Below are positions 1 to 10,533 of a stretch of 64,000 nt of DNA, piece after piece; the stretch's first letter is position 1; the number at the start of each line of letters is the position of its first letter. This DNA is from Pseudomonas simiae (GTDB lineage Bacteria; Pseudomonadota; Gammaproteobacteria; Pseudomonadales; Pseudomonadaceae). The notes below the pieces were generated by a model. The model did not search any database and was not told where the DNA came from. It worked only from the letters and a program-made list of their open reading frames with translations. A program made the position numbers and the translations under genes. The DNA lies in contig NZ_FOKB01000003.1 of the NCBI RefSeq assembly GCF_900111895.1, forward strand, positions 1 to 64,000, in the 5' to 3' direction.

Positions 1-43
1 AAAGAGCGGTTGGTTAAGATCTTTCGTCTCAACCGAGGCGCGC
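1..43 (-). promoter_or_regulatory. rRNA operon leader, start of boxA antiterminator
   Basis: Read on the minus strand, the sequence after the last promoter -10 runs through a GC-rich discriminator and ends at the window edge with CCGCTCTTT. That is the beginning of a boxA-type antitermination signal (GCTCTTTAACA) as found in Pseudomonas rRNA leaders. The 16S gene itself should lie just outside, to the left. The assignment rests on recognising the leader; the rRNA is not in the window. Confidence 0.8.
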
Positions 44-71
44 ATTCTACAGCAGCCTCATTTGCTGTCAA
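44..71 (-). promoter_or_regulatory. rRNA promoter P1 (proximal)
   Basis: On the minus strand a perfect -35 TTGACA (66-71) and a -10 TAGAAT (44-49) are separated by 16 bp. A GC-rich discriminator (GCGCGCC) follows, as expected for stringently controlled rRNA promoters. Upstream, at about 75-115, lies an AT-rich stretch that could act as an UP element. Confidence 0.85.
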
Positions 72-153
72 GTGATTATTTTCAGAAGTTTTCGAAGAAT
101 TCTTCAACAACTTCAACCACTTGCGCCTTCGATCTCTCGTTAGCGGGAGGCGA

Positions 154-181
154 ATTCTACAGCGTTACACGCTGCTGTCAA
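154..181 (-). promoter_or_regulatory. rRNA promoter P2
   Basis: On the minus strand TTGACA (176-181) and TAGAAT (154-159) are 16 bp apart, with the same flanking pattern as P1 (GTTGACAGC before, GAATTCGCCTCC after). It lies about 110 bp upstream of P1 and points the same way. Confidence 0.8.
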
Positions 182-299
182 CACCTCTTTTTCAACTCCC
201 TTTTGGCTTCGATGAACTGAAGCAACCTGCTGCCGAAACCTACATAACTCATTGTTTACCAAGGAGTTTTCCGTTTCGACTGCGCCGGAAGTGGGGCGA

Positions 300-327
300 A
301 TTATAGACAGATACAATTCGCCGTCAA
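300..327 (-). promoter_or_regulatory. rRNA promoter P3 (distal)
   Basis: On the minus strand TTGACG (322-327) and a perfect TATAAT (300-305) are again 16 bp apart. The -35 box lies 15 bp past the tyrS stop codon, so tyrS is the immediate upstream neighbour of the rRNA promoters and readthrough from it would enter the rRNA operon. Confidence 0.8.
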
Positions 328-342
328 CACCTAATTCCAGTT

Positions 343-1542
343 TTATTCGGATTTGAGCGTAATACGCGCAAATGCCTTCTTACCAGCCTGGCAAACATGG
401 GTGGCACCCAGCTCGTATATAAAGGTGCGATCCACGACCTCACCATCAATACGCACACCACCGGAACCCAGAAGATCACGCGCAACCGCCGAATTCTTGA
501 CCAGACCCGCTTTATTAAGGACAGCAGCAATCGGCATCGCCTCAGCTGCAGACAGCTCAATCTCCGGCAGATCATCCGGCAGCTCGCCATCCTTCATGCG
601 ATTGCCCGCTGCACGGTGAGCACTGGCCGCAGCCTCTTCACCATGGAAGCGCGCAACAATCTCTTCGGCCAGCTTGATCTTCACATCTCGCGGATTCGCG
701 CCTGCTTCAACATCAGCACGCAGCGCATTGATTTCATCCATCGAGCGGAAACTCAGCAACTCGAAGTAACGCCACATCAGCGCATCAGGAATCGAAACCA
801 GCTTGCCGTACATCACGCCCGGCGCTTCTTGGATACCGACATAGTTGCCTAGAGACTTGGACATCTTCTTGACGCCATCCAAGCCCTCCAGCAAAGGCAT
901 GGTCAGAATGCACTGGGCCTCTTGCCCGTATGCGCGCTGCAACTCACGCCCCATCAACAGGTTGAACTTCTGGTCGGTACCGCCCAGCTCAACATCCGCG
1001 CGCAAGGCTACCGAGTCGTACCCCTGAACCAGCGGGTAGAGGAACTCATGAATGGCGATCGGCTGATTGGTGGAGTAGCGCTTGTCGAAGTCATCACGCT
1101 CAAGCATGCGCGCAACGGTGTACTGGGAAGTCAGGCGGATGAAATCCGCCGGCCCCATCTGATCCATCCAGGTGGAGTTGAATGCCACTTCGGTCTTGGC
1201 CGGATCGAGAATCTTGAACACCTGAGTCTTGTAGGTCTCGGCATTATCGAGAACCTGCTCACGCGTCAGTGGCGGGCGCGTGGCGCTCTTGCCGCTCGGA
1301 TCACCGATCATCCCGGTGAAGTCACCTATAAGGAAGATGACCTGATGCCCCAATTCCTGGAACTGGCGCAGCTTATTAATAAGCACGGTATGACCCAGGT
1401 GCAGATCCGGCGCAGTCGGATCAAAGCCAGCCTTAATACGCAGGGGCTGACCACGCTTGAGCTTTTCGATCAGCTCAGCTTCGACCAACAGTTCTTCCGC
1501 ACCACGTTTTATCAGCGCTAGCTGCTCTTCAACCGACTTCAT
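343..1542 (-). CDS. tyrS: Tyrosine--tRNA ligase
   Basis: Class I aminoacyl-tRNA synthetase that charges tRNA-Tyr in the cytoplasm. The 399-residue product has the HIGH-type motif HLGH at 48-51, the tyrosine/tRNA pocket region [17 protein letters not shown] around 175-191, the KMSKS loop at 226-230, and a C-terminal S4-like RNA-binding region from about 335. I place the start at the ATG of [10 protein letters not shown]. An upstream in-frame ATG would add 15 residues ([15 protein letters not shown]) that do not resemble the family. The gene is followed directly by the rRNA promoters. Confidence 0.97.
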   Translation of the reverse strand: MKSVEEQLALIKRGAEELLVEAELIEKLKRGQPLRIKAGFDPTAPDLHLGHTVLINKLRQFQELGHQVIFLIGDFTGMIGDPSGKSATRPPLTREQVLDNAETYKTQVFKILDPAKTEVAFNSTWMDQMGPADFIRLTSQYTVARMLERDDFDKRYSTNQPIAIHEFLYPLVQGYDSVALRADVELGGTDQKFNLLMGRELQRAYGQEAQCILTMPLLEGLDGVKKMSKSLGNYVGIQEAPGVMYGKLVSIPDALMWRYFELLSFRSMDEINALRADVEAGANPRDVKIKLAEEIVARFHGEEAAASAHRAAGNRMKDGELPDDLPEIELSAAEAMPIAAVLNKAGLVKNSAVARDLLGSGGVRIDGEVVDRTFIYELGATHVCQAGKKAFARITLKSE

Positions 1543-1751
1543 AACAGACCCGCAAGGCTCAGATTCAAAAGGGAACCAACCATACAAGATCAGGGACTAA
1601 TTACAAGTTTTGCCCTGCGAACGGACACCGTTCAGCAAGCCCAGCGTTCGCGAGCTTGCGCCACAGATGATTTGGTTATATTTTATACAGTTATTTCATC
1701 TTCATCATGTCATTCATCTTTTCCATTTCATCTTCAAAGTCAAAATTACCT

Positions 1752-3170
1752 ATGACCACTGAACCGTCTAAAGCGCCGCCGCTTTACCCGAAGACCCACC
1801 TGCTCGCCGCAAGTGGTATCGCCGCCCTTCTCAGCCTGGCACTCCTGGTATTCCCTTCCAGTGACGTAGAAGCCAAACGAACATCCCTGAGCCTTGACCT
1901 GGAAAGTCCAGTTGAACAACTGACACAAGATCAAGACGCTTCCGACGCGCAACAAGCCACAAATGCACCCACCGAATCACCGTTCGCGCAGATAGAAAGC
2001 GGCCCTGAAGATACCCAGCAAGCCGCCCAAGAGCCGCCCGCGCCGGCCGCCGAAGCCGCCAAAAATCCACAACACCGAGAAGTGGTCGTGGCCAGGGGCG
2101 ACACATTGTCGACCCTGTTCGAGAAAGTCGGTCTCCCTGCAGCCACCGTCAATGAAGTGCTGGCCAGCGACAAGCAGGCCAAGCAATTCACCCAGCTCAA
2201 ACACGGCCAGAAACTTGAGTTCGAACTGACGCCCGACGGCCAGTTGCACAACCTGCACAGCAATGTCAGCGATCTCGAGAGCATCACCCTGACCAAAGGC
2301 GCCAAGGGTTTTGCCTTCAACCGCATCACCACCAAACCCGTGATGCGCTCCGCCTATGTCCACGGCGTCATCAATAGCTCTCTGTCGCAGTCGGCTGCCC
2401 GCGCCGGCCTGTCCCACAGCTTGACCATGGACATGGCCAGCGTGTTTGGCTATGACATCGACTTCGCCCAGGACATCCGCCAAGGCGACGAATTCGACGT
2501 GATCTACGAGCAGAAAGTCGCCAACGGCAAGGTCGTCGGCACCGGCAACATTCTCTCTGCGCGCTTTACCAACCGCGGCAAGACCTACACCGCCGTGCGT
2601 TACACCAACAAACAAGGCAACAGCAGCTACTACACCGCCGATGGCAATAGCATGCGCAAGGCCTTCATCCGCACCCCGGTGGACTTCGCTCGTATTAGCT
2701 CGCGTTTCTCCATGGGTCGCAAGCATCCAATTCTGAACAAAATCCGCGCCCACAAAGGCGTGGACTATGCGGCTCCGCGTGGCACACCGATCAAAGCGGC
2801 AGGTGACGGCAAAGTCTTACTGGCCGGGCGTCGTGGTGGCTACGGCAACACCGTGATCATCCAGCACGGCAACACCTACCGTACGCTATACGGCCACATG
2901 CAAGGCTTCGCCAAGGGCGTGAAAACCGGCGGCACTGTGAAGCAAGGCCAGGTGATCGGCTATATCGGCACTACCGGCCTGTCCACTGGCCCGCATTTGC
3001 ACTATGAGTTCCAGGTCAATGGCGTGCACGTTGACCCGCTGGGTCAAAAGCTGCCAATGGCCGACCCGATCGCCAAGGCTGAACGCGCCCGCTTCATGCA
3101 ACAGAGCCAGCCATTGATGGCACGCATGGATCAGGAACGCTCCACCTTGCTGGCTTCGGCGAAGCGTTAA
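1752..3170 (+). CDS. M23 peptidoglycan DD-metalloendopeptidase with OapA/LysM-like region
   Basis: Envelope enzyme that cleaves peptide crosslinks in peptidoglycan, of the MepM/Csd3 type. The 472-residue product has a short cytoplasmic N-terminus, one membrane anchor at about 16-36 and an acidic, Ala/Pro-rich linker. A LysM/OapA-like stretch follows around 107 (VVVARGDTLSTLFEKVG), and a C-terminal M23 domain holds the zinc motifs HxxxD (HKGVDYA, near 333) and HLHYEF (near 415). The start is uncertain: I chose the MTTEPSKAPP ATG because that is how close relatives begin, but an in-frame ATG at 1707 exists and neither has a strong ribosome-binding site. It is divergent from tyrS and 3 bp before anmK, so the two wall-metabolism genes are probably cotranscribed. 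Confidence 0.9.
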   Translation: MTTEPSKAPPLYPKTHLLAASGIAALLSLALLVFPSSDVEAKRTSLSLDLESPVEQLTQDQDASDAQQATNAPTESPFAQIESGPEDTQQAAQEPPAPAAEAAKNPQHREVVVARGDTLSTLFEKVGLPAATVNEVLASDKQAKQFTQLKHGQKLEFELTPDGQLHNLHSNVSDLESITLTKGAKGFAFNRITTKPVMRSAYVHGVINSSLSQSAARAGLSHSLTMDMASVFGYDIDFAQDIRQGDEFDVIYEQKVANGKVVGTGNILSARFTNRGKTYTAVRYTNKQGNSSYYTADGNSMRKAFIRTPVDFARISSRFSMGRKHPILNKIRAHKGVDYAAPRGTPIKAAGDGKVLLAGRRGGYGNTVIIQHGNTYRTLYGHMQGFAKGVKTGGTVKQGQVIGYIGTTGLSTGPHLHYEFQVNGVHVDPLGQKLPMADPIAKAERARFMQQSQPLMARMDQERSTLLASAKR

Positions 3171-4265
<1,095 letters not shown>

Positions 4266-4290
4266 TTCGCCCCGCAATCAGCAGACAGCA

Positions 4291-4328
4291 AAACGCCGCT
4301 TGGCCTATCACAGCCAAGCGGCGTTTTT
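4291..4328 (+). terminator. Intrinsic terminator after anmK (possibly bidirectional)
   Basis: A perfect 14-bp stem (4291-4304 with 4313-4326) around an 8-nt loop ends in a run of five T. It lies between the convergent anmK and erpA genes and could also stop erpA transcripts, though the T tract on that side is weaker. Confidence 0.9.
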
Positions 4329-4342
4329 GTATGCTCTGCAGA

Positions 4343-4693
4343 TCAGATCGAGAACGAAGACCCGCAACCACAGGTAGTGGTGGCATTAGGGTTCTTGATC
4401 ACGAAACGCGACCCTTCCAAACCTTCCTGGTAATCCACCTCGGCACCTGCCAGGTATTGGAAGCTCATCGGGTCCACGACCAGGCTCACGCCTTCGCGCT
4501 CAACGATGGTGTCATCATCGGCCACATCTTCATCGAAGGTAAAACCGTACTGAAACCCTGAACAACCGCCGCCCGTAACGAATACGCGCAGCTTCAAGCG
4601 ATCATTACCCTCTTCATCGACCAGGCTCTTCACCTTGTGCGCAGCACCGTGGGTGAATTGCAAAGCCGTGGGGGTGAAGGATTCAACGCTCAT
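4343..4693 (-). CDS. erpA: Iron-sulfur cluster insertion protein ErpA
   Basis: A-type Fe-S carrier that delivers clusters to target apoproteins. The 116-residue product has the three conserved cysteines of the HesB/IscA fold: Cys44 in GGGCSGFQ, and Cys108 and Cys110 in the C-terminal [10 protein letters not shown] start at [10 protein letters not shown], preceded by GGGAGA, rather than at an ATG 30 bp upstream. Convergent with anmK and sharing its terminator region. Confidence 0.96.
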
Positions 4694-4813
4694 GCTGATA
4701 ATCTCCCGGCGTAACGCCGCCATATGCGTAATGGCCGGTATTATCCGCTTCTCCTAGAAAAGCGGTCAACTATTGTTACGGTATATCAATCTCCATAGCA
4801 GCCATTAAAAACA

Positions 4814-4840
4814 CAAAAGGCCCGTTCAACGGGCCTTTTG
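4814..4840 (-). terminator. Intrinsic terminator after argC
   Basis: A 12-bp perfect stem (4814-4825 with 4829-4840) has a 3-nt loop. On the minus strand it is followed by TGTTTTT. It lies just beyond the argC stop codon and before the erpA promoter region. Confidence 0.85.
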
Positions 4841-4858
4841 CGCAACCACCTGAGCGTC

Positions 4859-5893
4859 TTAAGGCAGCATGCCCGCGTGGGACAAGCCCAGCTTCTCATC
4901 CAGGCCAAACAGGATGTTCATGTTCTGTACCGCCTGGCCCGACGCGCCCTTGACCAGGTTATCGATCACCGACAACACCACGACGAGGTCGCCATCCTGA
5001 GGGCGGTGCACGGCAATCCGGCACACATTGGCGCCGCGCACGCTGCGGGTTTCTGGATGGCTGCCGGCTGGCATCACGTCGACGAACGGTTCGTTGGCAT
5101 AACGCTTTTCGAACAGCGCCTGCAGGTCAACCGAACGGTCAGCCACAGTGGCGTAGAGCGTGGAATGAATGCCGCGGATCATCGGGGTCAGGTGTGGTAC
5201 GAAGGTCAGGCCCACGTCTTTACCGGCTGCACGACGCAGGCCCTGGCGGATTTCCGGCAAGTGACGATGCCCTTTTACCGCGTAGGCCTTCATGCTTTCC
5301 GATGTCTCGGAGTACAGCGAACCCACCGCCGCACCACGACCGGCGCCACTCACACCCGACTTGCAGTCTGCGATCAGGCGCGACGCATCAGCCAACCCGG
5401 CTTCCAGCAATGGCAGGAAACCCAGTTGTGTTGCCGTTGGATAGCAACCTGGCACCGCGATCAGGCGCGCTTGCTTGATCTGCTCACGATTGACTTCCGG
5501 CAGGCCGTACACCGCCTCCTCCAGCAACTCTGGCGCACCGTGCGGCTGGCCGTACCACTTGGCCCACTCATCGGCGTCTTGCAGACGGAAGTCCGCGGAC
5601 AAGTCGATCACCTTGGTGCCAGCGGCCAGCAGCTCACCAGCCAATGCGTGGGCAACACCGTGAGGCGTGGCGAAGAACACCACATCGCACGCGCCCAGGG
5701 TCTTGATGTCCGGAACGCTGAACGCCAGGCCGTCATAGTGGCCTCGCAGGTTCGGGTACATATCGGCCACGGCCAGCCTGGCCTCGGATCGGGAAGTGAT
5801 GACCACCACCTCAGCTTGCGGATGCTGTGCCAACAGACGCAGCAATTCGACACCGGTGTAACCCGTGCCGCCGACGATACCGACCTTGACCAT
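4859..5893 (-). CDS. argC: N-acetyl-gamma-glutamyl-phosphate reductase
   Basis: NADPH-dependent reduction of N-acetylglutamyl-phosphate to the semialdehyde, third step of arginine synthesis. The 344-residue product has the Rossmann motif [10 protein letters not shown] at 5-14 and the catalytic Cys150 in [12 protein letters not shown]. His- and Arg-containing segments around GHRHLPEI also match the family. The start [10 protein letters not shown] has GAGGGCAGG in front; an upstream ATG would add 30 unlikely residues. Encoded alone, without other arg genes nearby, and divergent from hemJ. Confidence 0.97.
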   Translation of the reverse strand: MVKVGIVGGTGYTGVELLRLLAQHPQAEVVVITSRSEARLAVADMYPNLRGHYDGLAFSVPDIKTLGACDVVFFATPHGVAHALAGELLAAGTKVIDLSADFRLQDADEWAKWYGQPHGAPELLEEAVYGLPEVNREQIKQARLIAVPGCYPTATQLGFLPLLEAGLADASRLIADCKSGVSGAGRGAAVGSLYSETSESMKAYAVKGHRHLPEIRQGLRRAAGKDVGLTFVPHLTPMIRGIHSTLYATVADRSVDLQALFEKRYANEPFVDVMPAGSHPETRSVRGANVCRIAVHRPQDGDLVVVLSVIDNLVKGASGQAVQNMNILFGLDEKLGLSHAGMLP

Positions 5894-6029
5894 AAACCTG
5901 CCCTCAACGAACCCACTGGAAAGCCGTCGATAATAGGGGCCGTATCGTCCTGCGACAACCGTCAACGTGACGTACGGGCGCATGAGCCACTACTATCTTC
6001 AGTTACCGTGAACCTGGGAATAACTAGAA

Positions 6030-6458
6030 ATGCTCTATCTATGGATCAAAGCCTTCCACATCGTCAGCATCGTCTGCTGGTTTGCCGGGCTGTTCTACCT
6101 GCCACGCCTGTTCGTCTACCACGCCCAAAGCGAGGATACCGTCAGCAAGGAGCGTTTCAGCGTCATGGAGCGCAAGTTGTACCGCGGCATCATGGGGCCG
6201 GCGATGGTTGCCACGCTGATTTTCGGCGGCTGGCTGATCTACCTGAACCCAAGCATCTTTCATGCGGGCGCCTGGATTCACGCCAAACTGACCCTCGTCG
6301 TACTGCTCATCGGTTACCACCATATGTGCGGCGCGCAGGTAAAACGCTTCGCCCGTGGCGAAAACACCCGCAGCCATGTCTTTTATCGCTGGTTCAACGA
6401 AGTACCCGTTCTGATATTGCTGGCTATCGTAATTTTGGTCGTGGTCAAACCGTTCTAA
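6030..6458 (+). CDS. hemJ: Protoporphyrinogen oxidase HemJ
   Basis: Membrane enzyme oxidising protoporphyrinogen IX to protoporphyrin IX in haem synthesis. The 142-residue protein is almost entirely membrane-embedded, with about four helices. It begins with the family-typical MLYLWIKAFHIVSIVCWFAG, which carries the conserved N-terminal histidine in the first helix. It also has the central RKLYRGIMGPAM segment and the HAKL motif. Divergent from argC and 24 bp ahead of a nitronate monooxygenase-like gene. Confidence 0.92.
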   Translation: MLYLWIKAFHIVSIVCWFAGLFYLPRLFVYHAQSEDTVSKERFSVMERKLYRGIMGPAMVATLIFGGWLIYLNPSIFHAGAWIHAKLTLVVLLIGYHHMCGAQVKRFARGENTRSHVFYRWFNEVPVLILLAIVILVVVKPF

Positions 6459-6482
6459 CTTCAATTACTCGGGGTACCTCCA

Positions 6483-7445
6483 ATGTCACTGCCCGCTCTG
6501 CTTGAACAACGTCTGCGCCTGCCCGTCGTGGCTGCACCGATGTTCCTGATTTCCAACCCGCAACTGGTCCTGGCGTGCTGCCGCAATGGGGTCGTCGGAA
6601 GCTTCCCGGCGCTCAACCAACGCGAAAGCAGCGGGTTCAAGGCTTGGCTGGAGGAAATCGAAGCGGGCCTGGCGCAGTTGGACAACCCCGCGCCTTACGC
6701 CGTCAATCTGATCGTGCACAACAGCAACCCGCGGCTGGAGGCGGACCTGGCGATTTGCGTCGAACACAAAGTGCCGATCGTCATTACCAGCCTGGGCGCT
6801 GTGAAGGAATTGGTAGACGCCGTACACAGCTACGGCGGCCTGGTGTTCCATGACGTCACCACCCGACGTCATGCCGAGAAGGCTGCCGAAGCCGGCGTGG
6901 ATGGCTTGATCGCCGTGGCGGCCGGCGCTGGCGGCCACGCCGGCACCTGGAGCCCGTTCTCGCTGATTGCCGAAATCCGCCAGTTCTTCGACAAAACCCT
7001 GCTGCTGGCCGGCTGCCTCAACCACGGGCACGAGATTCTCGCCGCCCAGTTGCTGGGGGCCGACCTGGCCTATTTCGGCACACGCTTTATTGCCACCACC
7101 GAAAGCCATGCCCCGGATGCGTATAAAGAGATGCTGCTCACATCGCGCGCCGCCGACATCGTGCACACTCCCGCTGTCTCCGGCGTGCCCGCCAGTTTTA
7201 TGCGCCAGAGCCTGGAAAACGCCGGTTTCGACCTGGCCGCCCTGCAAGGCAAAGGCGAAGTGAACTTCGGTTCCAAGCTCAAGCCGTTGAGCGACGAGGC
7301 CAAGGCGTGGAAAACTGTATGGTCGGCCGGCCAAGGTGTCGGTGAAATTGATGATTTGCCCAGCGTCGATGAACTGGTTGCCCGTCTGGATGCCGAATAT
7401 CGCAAAGCCCGCGAACAGGCAGCTCAGTTGCGCTGGCCGCACTGA
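6483..7445 (+). CDS. Nitronate monooxygenase family flavoprotein
   Basis: FMN-dependent TIM-barrel protein of the nitronate monooxygenase (2-nitropropane dioxygenase) family, which oxidises alkyl nitronates. The 320-residue product shows N-terminal PVVAAPMFLISNPQLVLACC, a mid-protein glycine-rich AAGAGGHAGTW near 147-157 with the family's active-site histidine, and a later phosphate-binding segment around GADLAYFGTRF. True substrate is unknown; many members act on unidentified compounds. Follows hemJ by 24 bp with a GGGGTACC-type ribosome-binding site. Confidence 0.9.
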   Translation: MSLPALLEQRLRLPVVAAPMFLISNPQLVLACCRNGVVGSFPALNQRESSGFKAWLEEIEAGLAQLDNPAPYAVNLIVHNSNPRLEADLAICVEHKVPIVITSLGAVKELVDAVHSYGGLVFHDVTTRRHAEKAAEAGVDGLIAVAAGAGGHAGTWSPFSLIAEIRQFFDKTLLLAGCLNHGHEILAAQLLGADLAYFGTRFIATTESHAPDAYKEMLLTSRAADIVHTPAVSGVPASFMRQSLENAGFDLAALQGKGEVNFGSKLKPLSDEAKAWKTVWSAGQGVGEIDDLPSVDELVARLDAEYRKAREQAAQLRWPH

Positions 7446-7515
7446 CCCCACCGCAAGGCCTGCCACTTGAGCCGGCCTGCACTACCTCCCTGAATCAAGT
7501 GACAAGGAAGCCCGC

Positions 7516-8472
7516 ATGAGCGACAACCGTTTCAAGATTGTGTTTGATGGAGCCTTGCTCCCGGGTGTCGAAAGCACCACGGCCAAGCTGAACCTGGCCG
7601 AGCTGTTCAAGAGCGACGTCGAAGCCATCGAGAAGCTCTTCACCGGTCGCCCGGTCGCGCTCAAGCGTGACCTGTCGCGCCCGGATGCAGAAACCTACCT
7701 CACCGCACTGAAAAACGCCGGGGTCGATGCACGCATCGAAGCTGAACAGCCTGTCGCCTTCAGCCTCGCCGAGACGCACGAAACGGATTCCGGCAGCTTC
7801 TCGCGCACTGCGGCCTCACCTTACGCACCACCGCGCTCCGCTGTGGGTGATGACCTGCCGGAATACGCCACCCTCAAGGTGTTCACCATCCACGGGCGCA
7901 TCGGGCGCTTGCGGTACCTCGCCTGGACCCTGGTGTTGACTCTGGCGCTGTTGGTGGCGGGTGGCATCATCAGCACCGTTAGCTTTGCCGTAGCGACCGC
8001 TTCGCCAACCGCGGGCACTATCCTCGGCGTATTGCTGGGCCTCGCGTTGTTTGTCGCGCTGGTCTGGGTCAGTGTACAAATCGGTGTGCAGCGCCTGCAC
8101 GACCTGGGTTGGTCGGGCTGGTTGTACTTTCTCAACCTGGTGCCGCTGGTGAACAGCGTCTTCCCGATCCTGCTGCTGGTATTGCCGGGTAATGCAGGCG
8201 CCAACCAGTACGGTGCGCCACCACCACGCAACTCCACGGCGGTAAAAGTCCTGGCCACCCTGTGGCTGGCGTTTATCCCGGTCATGCTTGCCATCGTGGT
8301 GACCTTGGGTATGAACGGTTACCTGAACCAGCTCGAAGCCAACATGGACAGCGGCTACGAAAGCAGCTCCATCACCTCCGATGAAGATGCCGACCAAGCC
8401 GCGACCGTCGAAGAAGACGAAGCGCAGAGTGCTGACGAAGCGGACGAACCTGTAGACTCTCCAGAACAGTGA
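7516..8472 (+). CDS. DUF805 inner-membrane protein with long N- and C-terminal extensions
   Basis: The 318-residue product has a soluble N-terminal part (about 1-115). A DUF805-type block of several hydrophobic helices follows at about 133-280, including the family's RLHDLGWSGWLYFLNLVP stretch. The C-terminal tail of about 40 residues is very acidic (many Asp, Glu and Ser). The N-terminal segment resembles a small alpha/beta domain with a conserved FDGALLPG start. No enzymatic role is known for the family, and I assign none. Confidence 0.8.
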   Translation: MSDNRFKIVFDGALLPGVESTTAKLNLAELFKSDVEAIEKLFTGRPVALKRDLSRPDAETYLTALKNAGVDARIEAEQPVAFSLAETHETDSGSFSRTAASPYAPPRSAVGDDLPEYATLKVFTIHGRIGRLRYLAWTLVLTLALLVAGGIISTVSFAVATASPTAGTILGVLLGLALFVALVWVSVQIGVQRLHDLGWSGWLYFLNLVPLVNSVFPILLLVLPGNAGANQYGAPPPRNSTAVKVLATLWLAFIPVMLAIVVTLGMNGYLNQLEANMDSGYESSSITSDEDADQAATVEEDEAQSADEADEPVDSPEQ

Positions 8473-8475
8473 AGA

Positions 8476-8520
8476 AACGCCCCCGGCCTGTGATGCCTTT
8501 GTCACAGGCGCGGTGGCGTT
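8476..8520 (+). terminator. Stem-loop after the DUF805 gene
   Basis: An inner perfect 8-bp stem (8486-8493 with 8502-8509) lies inside outer arms AACGCC/GGCGTT (8476-8481 with 8515-8520). There is no T tract, so termination by this hairpin alone is uncertain. It fills the gap between the DUF805 and SDR genes. Confidence 0.45.
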
Positions 8521-8535
8521 GCGATGGAGAAAGGC

Positions 8536-9324
8536 ATGACCCGTTACGCTCTGATCACCGGCGCCTCCAGCGGCATCGGCCTGGCCTTGGCCGAAGCGCT
8601 GGCCCGTCGCGGCCGCAGCTTGATTCTGGTGGCCCGCCAGCGTGACCAGTTGGAAAACATTGCAATCGAATTGACCCAACGCTTTGGCGTCGAGGTGCTG
8701 TTCCGGGCCTGCGATCTGGGCGAGCCGCTGCGCTTGTCCGGGTTCCTGCTGGAGCTTGAAGAAGGCGAACGGCAGATCGACCTGCTGGTGAACTGCGCCG
8801 GCATCGGCACCAGCGGGCCATTCCTGGCCCAGGACTGGATGACCGAACAAGACCTCATGGAGGTCAACATCCTCGCCCTGACCCGCATGTGCCACGCCCT
8901 TGGCAACACCATGGCGCTGCACGGCGGCGGCCAGATTCTCAATGTGGCCTCCGTCGCGGCATTCCAGCCTGGCCCGTGGATGAGCACCTATTACGCCAGC
9001 AAGGCCTATGTGCTGCACTTCTCCGAAGGCCTGCGCGAAGAACTGAAAACCTGCGGCATCAAGGTCTCGGTGCTCTGCCCCGGCCCGACACGTACCGCAT
9101 TCTTCGGCACGGCACAAATGGACACCGCCAAACTCGACCGCAGCCAACAACTGATGAGCCCCGAAGAGGTGGCGCTCTATACCGTGCGCGCCCTGGAAAA
9201 GAACAAGGCCATCATCATTCCCGGCCGACGTAACCGCTGGCTCGCCTTCAGCCCGCGTTTCAGCCCACGCTGGCTGACCCGCAAGATCGCCGGCGCCATC
9301 AACAAGGCCTATTGCCCGCGCTGA
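8536..9324 (+). CDS. Short-chain dehydrogenase/reductase family oxidoreductase
   Basis: NAD(P)-dependent Rossmann-fold oxidoreductase of 262 residues. Visible are the cofactor motif TGASSGIG at 8-15, the NCAG segment near 88, the catalytic Ser in NVASVAAF and Tyr152/Lys156 in YYASK. The C-terminal region NRWLAFSPRFSPRW looks amphipathic or membrane-associating, as in the DltE-like classical SDRs. I chose the second ATG (MTRYALITG) because GGAGAAAGG sits just before it; the first ATG overlaps that site. Substrate unknown. Confidence 0.88.
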   Translation: MTRYALITGASSGIGLALAEALARRGRSLILVARQRDQLENIAIELTQRFGVEVLFRACDLGEPLRLSGFLLELEEGERQIDLLVNCAGIGTSGPFLAQDWMTEQDLMEVNILALTRMCHALGNTMALHGGGQILNVASVAAFQPGPWMSTYYASKAYVLHFSEGLREELKTCGIKVSVLCPGPTRTAFFGTAQMDTAKLDRSQQLMSPEEVALYTVRALEKNKAIIIPGRRNRWLAFSPRFSPRWLTRKIAGAINKAYCPR

Positions 9325-9370
9325 CTGGCTGAGTACACTCACCCTGCACATTCATAATGGAGAAACAGCT

Positions 9371-9709
9371 GTGGATACTCTGTTCACCAAGATCATCAAC
9401 AGAGAAATACCTGCGGATATCATCTACGAAGATGATCAAGTCCTGGCGTTCAAGGACATCCACCCAGCGGCGCCAGTGCACTTCCTGGTCATTCCCAAGA
9501 AACACATCCCCACCCTCAACGACCTGACCGAAGAAGATAAAGCCCTGGCCGGTCATATTCTGTTCACCGCCCAGCGTTTGGCCGTGGAACAGGGGTGTGA
9601 AGAGGGTTTCCGGGTGGTCATGAACTGCAACCCGAAAGGTGGGCAGACCGTTTATCACATCCATATGCATGTGCTGGGTCAGCGCCAGATGAACTGGCCA
9701 CCGGGCTGA
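9371..9709 (+). CDS. HIT-family (histidine triad) nucleotide-binding protein
   Basis: Small HINT-type purine nucleoside phosphoramidase-like hydrolase. The 112-residue product carries the histidine triad His96, His98, His100 in HIHMHVLG. It starts with GTG, preceded by GGAGAAA at good spacing. The N-terminal TLFTKIINREIPADIIYEDD is characteristic of the HinT branch. Natural substrate not deducible. Confidence 0.92.
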   Translation: MDTLFTKIINREIPADIIYEDDQVLAFKDIHPAAPVHFLVIPKKHIPTLNDLTEEDKALAGHILFTAQRLAVEQGCEEGFRVVMNCNPKGGQTVYHIHMHVLGQRQMNWPPG

Positions 9710-9825
9710 TCAGCCCTTAGGCACAGGGCGCGGCCCAGGCTGCGACCCCATGCCCTTGACGCAGCGCAAACGCTTCCCCCTCTCTTGCGGTAAACTGGCC
9801 GCCGAGATTCTTCCCGGAGGTCAGC

Positions 9826-10473
9826 ATGACTACCCAACGTCACTACTCGCCGATTGACCGTCTGTTGCTGCAAGCCGACATGGCCATGCGCACGCTGCTG
9901 CCGTTCAGCGGCCAGCCGTATCGCCCCTCGCCCGCCATCGTGCAGCCCGACGCCCAGATGAGCGAGACCGAGACCCGTCACGTCGCCGGCCTGATGCGCA
10001 TCAACCATACCGGCGAAGTTTGTGCCCAGGCGCTGTACCAGGGCCAGGCCTTGACCGCCAAGCTGCCCCAGGTACGCGCGGCCATGGAACATGCCGCCGA
10101 AGAAGAAATCGATCACCTGGCCTGGTGCGAGCAACGCATTCGCCAATTGGGCAGTCACCCAAGCGTGCTGAACCCGCTGTTTTATGGTTTGTCGTTCGGG
10201 ATTGGCGCCGCTGCCGGCCTGATCAGCGATAAAGTCAGCCTGGGGTTTGTCGCGGCGACCGAACATCAGGTGTGCAAACACCTGGATGAACATTTGGAGC
10301 AACTGCCGGCCGAAGACGAAAAATCCCGGGCCATTCTGGAGCAGATGCGTGTTGATGAAGAGCATCACGCGGAAAGCGCACTGGATGCTGGCGGCTTCCG
10401 CTTCCCTGCGCCGGTAAGGTTTGGCATGAGCCTGTTGGCCAAGGTCATGACCAAAAGCACCTACCGTATCTGA
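9826..10473 (+). CDS. coq7: Ubiquinone biosynthesis hydroxylase Coq7
   Basis: Di-iron monooxygenase that hydroxylates 2-polyprenyl-3-methyl-6-methoxy-1,4-benzoquinone in ubiquinone synthesis. The 215-residue protein shows the metal-ligand segments [20 protein letters not shown] and DEEHHAESA, plus a central hydrophobic, membrane-interacting stretch [13 protein letters not shown]. This enzyme replaces UbiF in Pseudomonas. CCCGGAGG precedes the ATG. Convergent with the OsmC-family gene. Confidence 0.96.
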   Translation: MTTQRHYSPIDRLLLQADMAMRTLLPFSGQPYRPSPAIVQPDAQMSETETRHVAGLMRINHTGEVCAQALYQGQALTAKLPQVRAAMEHAAEEEIDHLAWCEQRIRQLGSHPSVLNPLFYGLSFGIGAAAGLISDKVSLGFVAATEHQVCKHLDEHLEQLPAEDEKSRAILEQMRVDEEHHAESALDAGGFRFPAPVRFGMSLLAKVMTKSTYRI

Positions 10474-10492
10474 AGCGTCACCCCGCAGGAGC

Positions 10493-10512
10493 GAGCTCGC
10501 GGTGGCGAGCTC
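10493..10512. repeat. GC-rich inverted repeat between convergent genes
   Basis: GAGCTCGC and GCGAGCTC form a perfect 8-bp stem with a GGTG loop, between the ends of coq7 and the OsmC-family gene. It resembles a single short REP-type hairpin; without a T tract it is not clearly a terminator. Confidence 0.5.
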
Positions 10513-10533
10513 ACTCATGGGGGCTGCGGTCGA

